64,000 nt of DNA from Spinellus fusiger (lineage: Eukaryota > Mucoromycota > Mucoromycetes > Mucorales > Phycomycetaceae): NCBI GenBank assembly GCA_025094145.1, contig JALLLS010000053.1, positions 124,001-188,000 on the forward strand, read 5' to 3'. The translations under genes and the position numbers were made by a program. Positions 46,201 through 59,488 of the stretch are shown one piece after another (within the stretch, counting starts at the first letter, position 1; each line of letters opens with the position of its first letter). The notes below the pieces were generated by a model, which was not told the DNA's origin, made no database searches, and saw nothing but the letters and a program-made list of their open reading frames with translations.

Positions 46201-47646
46201 GTTTGTTAGAAAGGTATTTTAAAAAAAACATTAGCATATCCATAAAGTTTGCTTTAATTTCCTCATTAAACATAAAATAAGTAAAAATTTACCAGGGCAC
46301 TTACTGAAGAAATAAGTCAACCAATCAGCAGATCTCTTTTTTCTCTCAATTATACATTCAAGGTGGTACATATGCGTCAAGAAAATGCATGGAGAGTAAA
46401 ATAAAGCATTATGATTGAGTATTCAAAGGCCACAAATTAAACTTGGTGACTCATCATATGATACACTCTTTAGTTGAATATACTGTACAAGTCTTTAACA
46501 ATAAAGTACGATCACTTATTTCCTATTTTATGCTTTATCATACCTACAAAGATATATTATACCGAAAAAGTAAATATATTTCTAATTAAAGGAGTTTCGT
46601 GATTTAGATAGATATCACATGTTTGAAATAGGTGCTACCCATTACCTAGAATAGGTCAAATTACATGTCTTTTAATGGTGGTATTTCTTTATATACATTT
46701 GTACTCTATCAATACTTTATATAATAGACTCACTCACCGAAAATGAAAAGAAAAGGAAAATGGTAAGGCTACAGTTCAAATGCGCTTTTATTATTTATTA
46801 TTTATATTTATTTATTTTTATATATTTATATATTTATTTTTATATATTTATATATTTTTATTTTTATTTTTATTATTACTATTAAGGATAGATACAAGAC
46901 TAGTAATACTACAATGTGTAGAGTATAAATTAATAGGCAGCTTGGTTCTCAAAGTGATACAGGCGTAGATAGTGGGTGTGCTAAGTAATATCCTTTATCA
47001 CGCAGCAAGATAAAAATGGCATAAATAAAGAAGGTTGGGGATTGTAAAAGCCTATTTTTATGCGAACACAGCCCATAATAACAGGTCCCACATGAATGAG
47101 TATTCAACAATAGCAAGGAATCGTACAAACCACCTGTTCTATTATAGACATGTTTATGCCTTATAAGCTATCTTTTATTGCTTGTTGATATCAATCTATA
47201 GTGTCACCAGAGACAGCAACGTACAGTGTTACTGAGGGTATCACCTACTTTGTACTTCACTTAATAGCTGCAGCTGTCAATAGTGTCATTTTATCAGCAT
47301 TGTTTTATGTGAATGTATTCATGTGAGCATGTGTTTGTGCGTGTCTAAAATAATAGCCAGAATAAGCAGCAATATGACTATATTAGTATTTTCCACCCAT
47401 TCTATCCATTCTCCCTATTCTACTCATTCCATCAATCTGTTAATACTCTTCTTATCCTATCCTATTTCCATAGTTTATATTAGAGTTAAGGTCAGGGCGA
47501 GAATGATCTCGGAGAATAAACAAAGGTTATATTATCACTTGTATTGAAGAACTAAAATAGGTGAGTTATTTGTTAGTGTGCGTCCAAGCACCTGGAGAGT
47601 AGGCGAAAAGAAAGACAAAAAGACAGATGTATCAGTTTCTCATCCA
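40272..47646. other. AT-rich gene desert, 7.4 kb
   Basis: No open frame above about 80 codons and no tRNA or rRNA signature could be found. Near 41650-41960 the minus strand gives scattered coding-like fragments with several stops, perhaps a decayed gene. A perfect 8-bp palindrome with a 5-nt loop lies at 45869-45889. Low-complexity TTTA/TATT tracts lie at 46790-46875. The rest is featureless to me. Confidence 0.6.
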
Positions 47647-49757
47647 TCAGACTATAGTGTATTGGTGTATAAGGGCTGTGTGTCTTTCATCAGTCCTGAT
47701 GGATTGAAGATTCTCTTTAGCAAAATGTGTAATAGTAGAGAGGATATGTTCAACTCTGTCCTGCTCTGTGTGTTGGCCAGGAAAGGCTTTGAGAAATATG
47801 CGCCGGGTAGTATGGTAATGCTGCGATAGTCTACTCATACTACGCACCAATTCATCGGTTGCTTCTTGAGTAGAATGCTTATCAAAAGAATATAGACATA
47901 GGATACAGTAAGATGCTACTTTGACAAGAGTGTTGACATTGTAGTTGTCTGGAGTGTTGGGCATATCGAATGCCATTTGTTCAAGGACATTTGTCAACAG
48001 AGAAATCCAGGAAGAGTAACATTGTCGGACCAAAAGAGACTAGAAAATAGATTATTGGGTGCTTCAAGAAATTTCATTTCTAGGGTTATATATATATATA
48101 AATATATATAAAAGGAAGATCTACTCTATATCACCTATTGATATGCGTACCTCCTTGGTTGAACCTGATGAGAACTTTACAAGTGCGATGACACAGCCTG
48201 TAATGTGAGCCAAGAACCTGTATATACTATATCAGTTAAAACATGATCAATTATTTCATGTAAAGTGTCACCTTGAATGAGACGCTTGAATAGCCAAATG
48301 CCACTCCCTCATATAGTCTTCAATCTTTTCTGTGGAAAGAAAGAAAGTATTCAGTGTATCAGTCACTGATTGTAGGGTAGGGTCAATGGCAATCCACTTT
48401 GTCTATAGTCAAAGGTTATAAGAAAGGGACAAATGAGAATGTAGCGCCTACATTGCTGAGGAGTTGTTCTGTCAAAGAGTCTGACTCTAATTCAAACAAA
48501 GGAGCGATCTTGTTCATCTCTTTTAGTAGTCGAGTCGAGTCATCAGATAACTATTTACAGAACATATATAAATGCATTCATCAGGAGGATAGTTTAGAAC
48601 AAGAGCCCTATTTACCTTGACAGCACTCATTGACACGGATCGAGAAGAATGTAAAGTGTGCAGCAGTCCTGTTATTTCATAAGGACAGAGCGTATGATAG
48701 ATGAATAGATTGAGCTGTATTGACACTGAGCCAGAGACGATGGCTGGTGGGAGGATCTCCATCCACTGCTGAGCCCAATAAACATGATGGGATGGTGATC
48801 TTTGGCAGGCCTCTACTATCGTGCGGCTTTGCTTTAAACTAAAACAAAAGAAATTAAAAAGAAAAAATGAATGGCTGAATTAAAAAGAGTCTGGGTAGAG
48901 GTTATAGATTCCTATGTACCAATGAGGGATCCACTTACGTCTCAGCGTCCTGAATAGCTGGACTGCTCTGTATCTGTTGGAGCCACCGGGAAGAGGGCAT
49001 TTGTAGATCTTCAAGAGCCTTGTACATCCAGAAACGAATCTGAAGATCCCAATAGCCTCCTGTCGTCTGAAGCTACAAGACCCAATGTTTTTTATTTTAG
49101 TATGTCTTCCTTTGCACGTGTTTTTTACCATAAAACATAATGCAAATATTCGCTGCTTGAGAGTCTCGAGTGGGGTGGGGAAAAGATATGGGGCCTGATG
49201 GGAAATGAATTGAAGAGCAGGCAAGATATGAGTGGTATTTTCCAATTGATAAATGATAAACTTCAGTATCACTTGTCGAAAGGCGTGGGCTATTTTTGTC
49301 AGGCATAGAGAAAGGAAAGGATGAATAAGCATTTTAAATCTTTAACATTTCCACCGATAGGGATCGATGGAAGGGCTGTAGGTTGATATACACACCACTG
49401 GAGCCTGATTCTGTCACTACAATGGCAGATAGGAGTGTATAAATGGCATCACTTTTCAAGGTGCTTTGGCTACAAAGACAATGGAAGAAACTGTCTGTCT
49501 TTTTTCCCCCAATAGAAGAATGATGAAAAATGAGAAATAAAAAATAAAAGGTGAATCCAAGGCCAATAGAAGAATCTACCTGATAAAGAACCTCTTTTGC
49601 TGAGGATTCTTCAAGTAGGTCGAGTACATAGGGCTGGAGCTGTCTTATTTTGTGAGATGAACTTCTTTATTTTATTTATATAGCCATACTCGTGTTGGGA
49701 CAGTGCAGAGATATCCAGAAGCGTGTCCAGGCTTACTGATGGACGCTGTTGATTCAT
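47647..49757 (-). CDS. Unrecognised ten-exon helical protein
   Basis: Ten exons on the minus strand (49690-49757, 49580-49643, 49396-49498, 49129-49289, 48939-49072, 48616-48826, 48452-48550, 48272-48402, 48151-48217, 47647-48039) join in frame to 476 residues. I do not recognise the family. The product is rich in Leu, Ile, Ser and His, looks fully alpha-helical, and has short amphipathic helices in succession such as QLQPYVLDLLEE and HAFRQVILKFIIYQL, so a HEAT or ARM-like solenoid is possible. No membrane segment or catalytic motif is obvious. All introns are GT-AG in this model; the third exon's acceptor (AAAAAAG) is weak and was chosen by frame. The gene is divergent from the AT-hook gene over 559 bp. 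Confidence 0.65.
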
Positions 49758-50316
49758 GCTGTAAAAGGGAAAGAGACAAATGTGACTGACAAACAATGTG
49801 AATTTAGAATTAGATCAAAGGAAGTTTCTTTCCATTCTATGCTAATTTTATTTTCTAAATATGGTAAAATAAGACAAAAGAATAATAAATAAAATATTAA
49901 GCTGAAATGACAAAAAGGCAGTATTTCTTTCCTCTCTCTCTTTTTTTATTATTTTATTTTATTATTTATTATTTTATTTTATTTTTTATTATTATTATTA
50001 TTATTATTATTTATTTTATTATTTATTTTATCATTTTTAATATTTTTAATATTTTTTTTGTTTCATCCTTCTTTCTTCTATTTTCATCTTTTTCATCTTT
50101 TGCGTCTTTTTTTTTTTTTTTTCTCCACTTGTGCCCCTTAAAGAATCTCCTGCTGTTGTGAATAAAGTGGATTCCTAGCCAATCAGCAGTCGACTCACCA
50201 GAACTTTCAATCCGTCAATCTCTTTCTTATTCGCTCTATTTCTGTCTCTACTTCTCTTTCTCTCTTATTCGCTCTCCATTGTTATAGTGTATCGCCTGCT
50301 TTATTCTCTTTCAACA
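49758..50316. promoter_or_regulatory. Divergent spacer with T/A low-complexity tract
   Basis: The spacer between two divergent starts holds a long TTTATTA-type tract (about 49935-50060) and a T run near 50108-50121. A CT-rich zone (50215-50280) directly precedes the AT-hook gene. Apparent poly-Ile/Phe frames over it are artefacts. Confidence 0.6.
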
Positions 50317-51384
50317 ATGTCCTGTCCTTCTATTGAATTCTTTGTTCACCCACCGTCACCACCTCTGAAGCAATGCACTCTCCCTTCCGTCAGCCAGCTT
50401 CCGTCGGAGCCTTATATGCAGTCAAATCGACTTCCCCACCTACAGTCTATTATACCACAAACGAACAATTTAAGGCCTGTTGAACCCAGTCCCCAGCTGT
50501 CACTGTCGATTTCATTTGATCAGATCTCACTCTCCAGCTGCTCCTCACCCTCCTCACCCAATCCTATTGGCGCATTTGACACGCCCATTTCTTCGCCTGC
50601 TTCTTCTCCCACCCACAGCAGCTCAAAGGAAGACCTCAACCGACCCTTCCTTCTCCCTCCCGTCCACCCTTCCTTCTTCTCGCGTCGTCTGTCGGACTCA
50701 AGCATTGGCTCCAACTACCCATCCTCCTTTAGTGTGTCGAGTGTTTTCTCCTGTGGTTCTTCTCCTCATTCTTCCTATCTATCCTCTCCAGACTGCCTCT
50801 CCACTGATACAGGAACAGAACACGGAGGGGAGGACATGCCTTCTCCCACCCATTCCTCTGATTCTAGCGAACTCTATTCTTCTACACTCCATCCACAAGA
50901 CACTGAGAAGCTGTCTGACATGTTCTCCACTCCTGTGAAGCGCAAGAGAGGAAGACCCCCAAATGCCTCCCGCAGACTGTCAGCTCAGGCCTTTACATTT
51001 GTCACTCCTACTGTGTGGGAGGTACGGAAAGGCGAACCCCGTCCATGGCAGAACTCCAAAGAAGCCATTGTTGTGGACTGGTCCCGGCCCCTTGCTGATA
51101 CCGAGGACCGGAATCTACAGCAAGAAGAGGCGTCCAACACATCCACCAGTCTCAATACATTCACCAACATCAATATGGACACAACTCTCTCCATGCCAAA
51201 GAAGAAGCGTGGTCGTAAGCCAAAGATGCAAATGGAGGGCAACTCATGCTTTGTGTGGCGGGATTTGACAGCAAGACGAGGTGCCAATAAGAATGCCAGA
51301 CAAAGACATCCAGTGCTAGGAGCGGCATTTTCACCAGAGACAACGGACACTGCTACTGCTGATACCCAGGAGACCGAACACTGA
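50317..51384 (+). CDS. AT-hook DNA-binding protein
   Basis: A single exon of 355 residues from the ATG at 50317. The N-terminal 210 residues are Ser/Pro-rich and disordered. Two AT-hooks are visible: VKRKRGRPPNASRR near residue 215 and PKKKRGRKPKMQ near residue 305. Between them lies a small ordered-looking stretch with VWEVRKGEPRPW and IVVDWSRPL, and a similar Trp-containing stretch (CFVWRDL) follows the second hook. AT-hooks bind the minor groove of AT-rich DNA, so a nuclear chromatin or transcription role is likely. No named family could be assigned. Because of the Ser/Pro content, many-site phosphorylation would be expected. Confidence 0.85.
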   Translation: MSCPSIEFFVHPPSPPLKQCTLPSVSQLPSEPYMQSNRLPHLQSIIPQTNNLRPVEPSPQLSLSISFDQISLSSCSSPSSPNPIGAFDTPISSPASSPTHSSSKEDLNRPFLLPPVHPSFFSRRLSDSSIGSNYPSSFSVSSVFSCGSSPHSSYLSSPDCLSTDTGTEHGGEDMPSPTHSSDSSELYSSTLHPQDTEKLSDMFSTPVKRKRGRPPNASRRLSAQAFTFVTPTVWEVRKGEPRPWQNSKEAIVVDWSRPLADTEDRNLQQEEASNTSTSLNTFTNINMDTTLSMPKKKRGRKPKMQMEGNSCFVWRDLTARRGANKNARQRHPVLGAAFSPETTDTATADTQETEH

Positions 51385-52120
51385 ACATCACTAAACACTA
51401 CTGAACACTGAATGTGAAGGTCCAAGTTTTACCCTCCTGTCACATGATATGCTATCCTAGTGATAGCCCATCTGTATATGAATCTTTTTCTTTTTTTTGT
51501 ATTTATACTTGCATTTGCTCAGTCGATTCCGGTGTCATGGATACGCTCCAATCTCTTTGGTTATACACACCTAAAGATTTTTAGGATATAAAAGTAAATA
51601 CATGGACAATAAAATAACACTATTTCTATAATTGGCTAATGTATTTAAAAAAGGGTATTTTTGCTGTCTAAATAAACTACTTCAAACTCTGTCTGCCTAT
51701 TCTAGCAATAGCTACACTATCTTCATAAAGTATTGGTATATTTTTGGGGGAAATAAAATAGTATAGAAATATAGTATGGTTCCAAAAAAAAAAAGACTTA
51801 CGTGTATCTTGGTTAAGTGTAGCGATAACTACACCGGATTCTTTTTTTTTATTTTTATGTTTTGGTAGGTCGACTACCACTAGCTAAAAGTGACTCCTTT
51901 CTTTTGGTACCAACAGACTGTACTGTCTTTACTCGACAAAAGCGCTTGGGTCGTTTGCCTTTTTCTCGCAGCCCAAAAAAAACATAACATAACATAACAT
52001 GACGAAAGTTCAATGTTGCTACCATGTCCCGATTCCAAAAGCATTGAGAAATCATCTCTCAGAAACTCCGGTAGTTTTGGTCATGATCTTCAAACATTGT
52101 TGGTTTTTTCTTTGACTTTT
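51385..52120. other. Intergenic AT-rich spacer
   Basis: No gene is supported. Short frames near 51677-52055 on the minus strand contain no known motif. A short tandem of ACATA units lies at 51982-52001. Confidence 0.5.
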
Positions 52121-52360
52121 TTATATATATAAGCTTTTTACCTTTAAAGACCATGACATGTCACTGTGGGGTTCTTCTCTCTTCTGAAGGGTCTTGTGGT
52201 GTTGCACTTTCTTGACTTTATCAAGCTCACCGTTCTTACAGGCAGGACAGAAACTGGATGTTTTGAACTCATCAATAAGGAACACCTTGAACCCTTCTTT
52301 CTTCAACATTCTTCTTATTCCAACACCTCTCACTGGTTCATGGAACTTGACACTTAATTA
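52121..52360 (-). pseudogene. Fanzor-like (TnpB-related) C-terminal remnant
   Basis: The minus strand reads VKFHEPVRGVGIRRMLKK, then VFLIDEFKTSSFCPAC, then a spacer with about 30 residues. In the +1 frame after 'REE' it continues TVTCHGL. These match, in order, the late RuvC region and the zinc-ribbon start (CPxC) of Fanzor proteins, the eukaryotic relatives of TnpB. The upstream catalytic parts are absent here, an in-frame stop lies just before the fragment, and a frameshift lies in the ribbon, so it is dead. It directly adjoins the dispersed repeat at 52361. Recognition is by motif memory, not by a search. Confidence 0.72.
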
Positions 52361-52934
52361 ATTGTCAAGATGGGCATAACTAAGCAAGGTAATGTGCCAT
52401 TATTAACAAAGAGAAACAATAGAAAGAGGTGATAGACACTACCAAAGACTATTCTAGTGATAAAAAGGTAAGCAGTGTCTTCCTCTGGGCTTGTGCTCAT
52501 TGTATTCCACAGGATACTCACCGTATTATTATTAGGCAAGTAAAGAATCCATTCAAGCCAGTTTCAGGTGGTCTTCTATACTATCTAGGGTGTCTAGGGT
52601 AGACTCCTGAGCATAGTTATCTATCTCCCAAGGATAAAGCACAAAGCCTTTAGGTTGTAGATTCTATTCCTATGAGGAAATGTACCAAGGCAATAGCTAT
52701 AATCATACTATAGTATTATCTATACTATTACAATAAACAATGCTATTCATAAACACTATATTCTATTGATAATACAATTTGATAGTGAAGTATACTACAA
52801 AAGGAAACAATTATTTGGATATCCACAAGCCTTTTAATTTTAATCATTGTTCCATAAAAGGGCAAAAACTGGGTCCCTCGTAAAAGGAAGGAGATATCAC
52901 CGCTGAAAGGCCAGAAAATCTTTGGGTGTGTAGT
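52361..52934. repeat. Dispersed repeat, copy 2, next to the Fanzor-like remnant
   Basis: Same orientation as 26-985 and clearly similar in blocks, but lacking about 400 bp present there. An imperfect palindrome (CTTGACA to TGTCAAG, 52346-52369) sits at the junction with the remnant. The other end stops after CTTTGGGTGTGTA in both copies, which marks a shared boundary. Confidence 0.78.
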
Positions 52935-53463
52935 TATTTTATCGGAGATTTAAATAACAGAAGGATGGCCACAATAGGCTCTATGTTAATAAAATTGGTT
53001 AATTTATCTTTTTATTGTTTCTTTTATGGAAATCGTCATTTTCACTCACACATGGTGTACACCATAGGAAGGTTTTATTGACTCCCCTTTTCTTCCCCTC
53101 ACAATACTTTTTTTTTTTTTTTCGTTTCCATGGAGTTTTCTGTCTTTTTTCTGTCTTTGTTTTACACTCTTTTGTGAGGTTTGGTTCTTTAGTAAAATAC
53201 AGAAAATAGGCTTCTTCCTCTTTTCTATGTCTGTAAAGCACAATTAGATTTTGTTTTCTGTTTTCTCTACGACAAGGACAGGGTTCTATTGTATAAAGTG
53301 GAGAAGAGAAACAAATCCCTCGAGTGCTATTGTTTACCTTCAAAAGTTAATAGCAATAATGACTGTTCATTACACAGAAGGATTCAATCAGCGCATCACA
53401 GAATGAATAAAGGCTGTTTTGTTGGGGTGAAGTTATTTCGAAACATCTTTCTTTTACAGTGTT
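52935..53463. other. Spacer upstream of the malic enzyme gene
   Basis: AT-rich DNA with a T run near 53109-53122. No gene is supported. It contains the promoter of the malic enzyme gene, but no specific site could be assigned. Confidence 0.5.
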
Positions 53464-55793
<2,330 letters not shown>

Positions 55794-55959
55794 ATCTACA
55801 GTTCTTGGGACATACATAGACACTATAAAGAACAATAAATGCATAAACACATTAAAGAACAACACACTTGCAACCTCATATGGACTTCTTAAAGTGTCTA
55901 TGTGTGACTGTCTTGCTGTACCTCATCCTTTCTAGGCGTGAGCATGTTCTCTTTTCATC

Positions 55960-57000
55960 ATGACGTCCCCTACATCTCATAATGTCCCACAGTACGCACC
56001 CAACTACCGGGGTGGACCCAAAAGTAAATCCCACCTCCCAGTCTACAGTGACTAATGAGCAATAGATATCAACCTGGACGAAGTAACATTAATAGTACTT
56101 TAGCAAAACTGAGTCAGTTTTTGTAGGAAGTTCGTCTGTTCACAAACAACAAGGACAGAGACAAGTATGACACCATGGCAGACTTGTTCTCTATTATTGT
56201 CCTAATGGAGCACCTTGAGAAAGCTTTTATTCGGGATTCCATTACAGCAGAAGAGTAGGCAGCCTAACTCTGCATTGTACTGACACTTGTATGGCACCAG
56301 GTATACTCCACACTGTGCCAATCTTATTGCAAAGTACAAGACGACGATGAACTTTCTGTCTGATAATGTTCAGAGTCTAGAAGTCTTTATGAATGATTAC
56401 AAGGTACTATTAGGGAGCTTGGGACCACACTCTCATGGGCCTTACTCTCTGTACCCTCTAGTTAACGTGTCCAGCTGCTGTCAACCGATTCAAGATTGGT
56501 GTGCCCGCTACTTATGAACATGCAATCGGTAGCCACCACAATGACATGGGGAAATCAGCAAAATACATTGCAGAAAGTGTCTTGGTAAGTGAGAGGGTCT
56601 CTGACAGGCCACCTTTGTAACTATAACTATAACTATCTATATCTATATCTATATCATTGTTGTTGTTGTTGTTGTTATTATTATTATTATTATCTCCATT
56701 GTATCCTATCCATAGCACTTTATCACCCTCATGGATACCCTCCGACTCAACCGCTATGCTGTGGATGAACTTCACCCTATTCTTGCTGATCTGATCCAAT
56801 CCCTCAATAATGTACCTGTTCTGCCTGCTGAATTCGATGGTAGAACAAAGGTCCGTCAGTGGCTCATTACCCTACACTCTATGAAGGCAAGCGATGAGAT
56901 CACAGAAGAGCAGGCACGCCAAATGTTGTTTGAGATGGAACAATCCCATACAGAATTCTATCGACTATTGAGTGGAGAACACACGACAGAAGATACATAA
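55960..57000 (+). CDS. VPS28: ESCRT-I subunit Vps28
   Basis: Six exons (55960-56023, 56066-56082, 56127-56254, 56301-56403, 56462-56584, 56716-57000) give 239 residues, the usual length. Family blocks are EVRLFTNNKDRDKYDTM, the helix with HLEKAFIRDSI and EYTPHCANL, LTCPAAVNRFKIG, and the C-terminal four-helix bundle with MDTLRLN, VRQWLITLHSM and ARQMLFEMEQ. Vps28 joins Vps23 and Vps37 in ESCRT-I at endosomes and links to ESCRT-II. Exon 2 is only 17 nt and was found because it supplies INLDE and repairs the frame. The gene starts 166 bp after malic enzyme on the same strand. Confidence 0.95.
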
Positions 57001-57139
57001 GAGAATAGTTTGTATTATTTCTTATAAAGAAGTAGGTACATTTAAATAATATATATATATATACATATACATATACATAAAAAGAAAAAGAGAAAGAAAA
57101 AAAGAGAAAAAAAAAGAGAAAAAAAAAGAGAGAATACAT

Positions 57140-59488
57140 TTAGTGAGGATGCACAGGATGAATGGCTTCAAGAGGAGAATGCTGCCAGGCATACTGTAGC
57201 TCTTGGATCTCGTGTGTCAACTCAGAGCCATGGAGTGCTGTAGACTGCCAATCTGTTTCCATAAAACTACTCACTCGGCCATGAACCCTTCCTTCGATCT
57301 TCATCAACTCAGCAATAAACCCAATATTGGGAGACATATTGGGTCGTGCTTTAATGACATGGCAATAGGCCTGTCGCAATGTCCACCGCTCAGAAGACAC
57401 GAGATAGGCGAGGATGGCTGTGATGGAGCGGGACTTTCCAGCCTTACAGTGCACATAAATGGGCTCATGATGGCGTTTGGCATTCTCTATCCATCATAAA
57501 TAAATAAAAAAGTCAATAGGAGAGTGACACTTACCAATAAAGTCCACTGCCTCCGTCATGACCCAGTCCACGTTCTTCATCTCCACAGTGTCTCTAGTGG
57601 CTATTTTGCGGTAAACCACCCTTTCATGGAGAATAGCCACGTTATCATGGCACTCTTCTGCCATATTAAGCACCCTTCTGATGTGGCGTCTTTCGAGCTG
57701 GTCTGCGTGCTCCGTTGTCTCAATCTCGGGTCCAACATACAAGAAACCGGGAATAATCTCAGATATCACAAACCCAAAATCTGATTCTGTTCGAGGAGAT
57801 GCGTCACATGTAAGGAGTCCTTCTTCATCCTCCAGCACTTGTGTGAGCTGAGCAGGAAGGGGAGTCATTGGGACGATGTGCTGTGAATGTCGATAGCTGG
57901 ATATAGGTTGGCTCAATGACTTTTGTGGTAGGACGGAGAGATCCACGGACACAGAGAGAGCCTGAGATCGCTTGTTTGCACGACGCGCCAGCGCGTTTGC
58001 ATTACTCACTCTTGCTGCCTGTGTATCCAGACTGAACAGACTGGTTCTTCGCTCCAGTGTACTTGCTTTGTCGGAAGCAGAGCCCACTGTACAGCTCAGG
58101 GATCTTCGTGGTGTGATGTCTTGTTTCTTTTCTCCTGTGCAGTTGTCTCCATGCACCAAATGCTCTTCATGGCCCTCAAAGGCCTTGAAGCCACCAGAGA
58201 GGTAGTGGACTTTGCTGCCTTTGGCGTGGGTGGCTCTCTCCAGCACACTCAGCAGCGTCCATGCCTGTGAAGTGCGGTTGTCTTCATTCATCTCCTCATC
58301 ATAAACAACCCACACAAGACCGCTCTTCTCTGGGTGGGGACGGCTGTTTCTCTTCTTGGAGGCCTCGGTTGCCTTTTGCTCGAGAATGGAAGGCATAGGA
58401 CACGGTGTATCGCCATAGTGCCGGCCGTAATGCTCTTTTCCTTCTGGTGTCGTGATGAAATTCTCGATATTAAAATTACATACTGCTCCTCGCTGGTATC
58501 TTTTGATGAGGAGAGAAGGTAGGTTCACATTTAATGAGTTTTGTATACGCTTGTTCTGGTAATCCATCAGGCTGCGGACATCAATCAGAACAACGCCTGA
58601 TGTCATGGTGAGCATTGTGGAGAGTGCCTCGGGAGACAGTGGGTGGCTTGCTGGGGGCTCTACCTGTTTCTGGGGCAGAACAGAAGTTGACAGGCAAGGT
58701 GTAGGTACCACTTGTCTCTGCTGAGAAGAAACCTGCTGGCTGATGGATCTCTGTGGAGGAGTGATTCTGAGGAGATCTGAACTCCTTTCTCTCTTCTCCG
58801 CGCTGATACAGACGAGGTCTTCCGTAGTGAGGCGGGGGAGAATGTCTGCCAGGGCGCCATAAGTATAGGAATGTCGTTTGATGGGGGATTGTCTCGCTCG
58901 TTTGGCAGGCTTGTTGTTGTTGTTGGTGTTGGTGCTGTTGCTGTTGCTGTTGTTGCTGTTGTTGCTGTTGCTGTTGTTGCTGTTGTTGCTGTATCCAGAA
59001 CACAGGACAAATGGGTATTGTTCTGCAGAGTGTCTTTTTAGCATTCGTTTTGTAGTGACAAAATCCAATTGAGCCCCCAATACATCATAAAAGGAGGGTC
59101 GTTTAGAATTAAAATCAAATTGTAGGGTATGGACAGTAGGTATGGATGTGATCAGTGTAGCAGAAGAATCACTGGAGAGCCTTTTGGCAGAGGGAGAGCG
59201 AACAAGCAGAGTGTGTCTGTCTTGATCTTTACTGCAAGGGATATCTGAGTGGAGAGGCGAAACCACTGCTTGGAGTGTGATGTTGGGTAGGGAGAGAGAC
59301 TGTCGTGGTTGGCTCAATACCACTACAGGAGTGCTTTTTTTGTTCTGTTGCTGCGTCCACCCTTTTCGTGCCAGTGCTTGGGGCAGTCTACGAAACAGTG
59401 CCCCCGCTAAACTTGACTTTTTGGAGGTTGGCACTGGGCTAATAGCATCCTCCTGACGCTTTGCCTTTCGATAGCGGTCAAACAGCAT
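57140..59488 (-). CDS. Rhodanese-like plus dual-specificity phosphatase (MAPK phosphatase type)
   Basis: Two exons on the minus strand (57535-59488 and 57140-57486) give 766 residues. The N-terminal 250 residues are Ser/Arg-rich, interrupted by an Asn/Ser run from a CAA/CAG/TAA-like triplet repeat near 58915-58995. A rhodanese-like domain lies at about 300-450 (VVLIDVRSLMDYQNKRIQNS); the position of its catalytic Cys appears to be taken by another residue (WVVYDEEM), as in MAP kinase phosphatases. The dual-specificity domain is at about 595-740 with the general acid in IATRDT and the active site HCKAGKSRS. It probably inactivates a MAP kinase. Convergent with Vps28, 139 bp apart. Confidence 0.93.
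58915..58997. repeat. Coding triplet repeat (TTG/CTG type on the plus strand)
   Basis: About 27 triplets of TTG and CTG lie inside the phosphatase gene. In the gene frame they encode an Asn/Ser/Thr run, while a neighbouring minus-strand frame would encode poly-Gln, so a frame shift here would change the low-complexity type. Confidence 0.8.

Noticed and set aside
49907..50161. Ile/Phe-rich frame
   Set aside because: It is coded by a T/A low-complexity tract in a divergent spacer.
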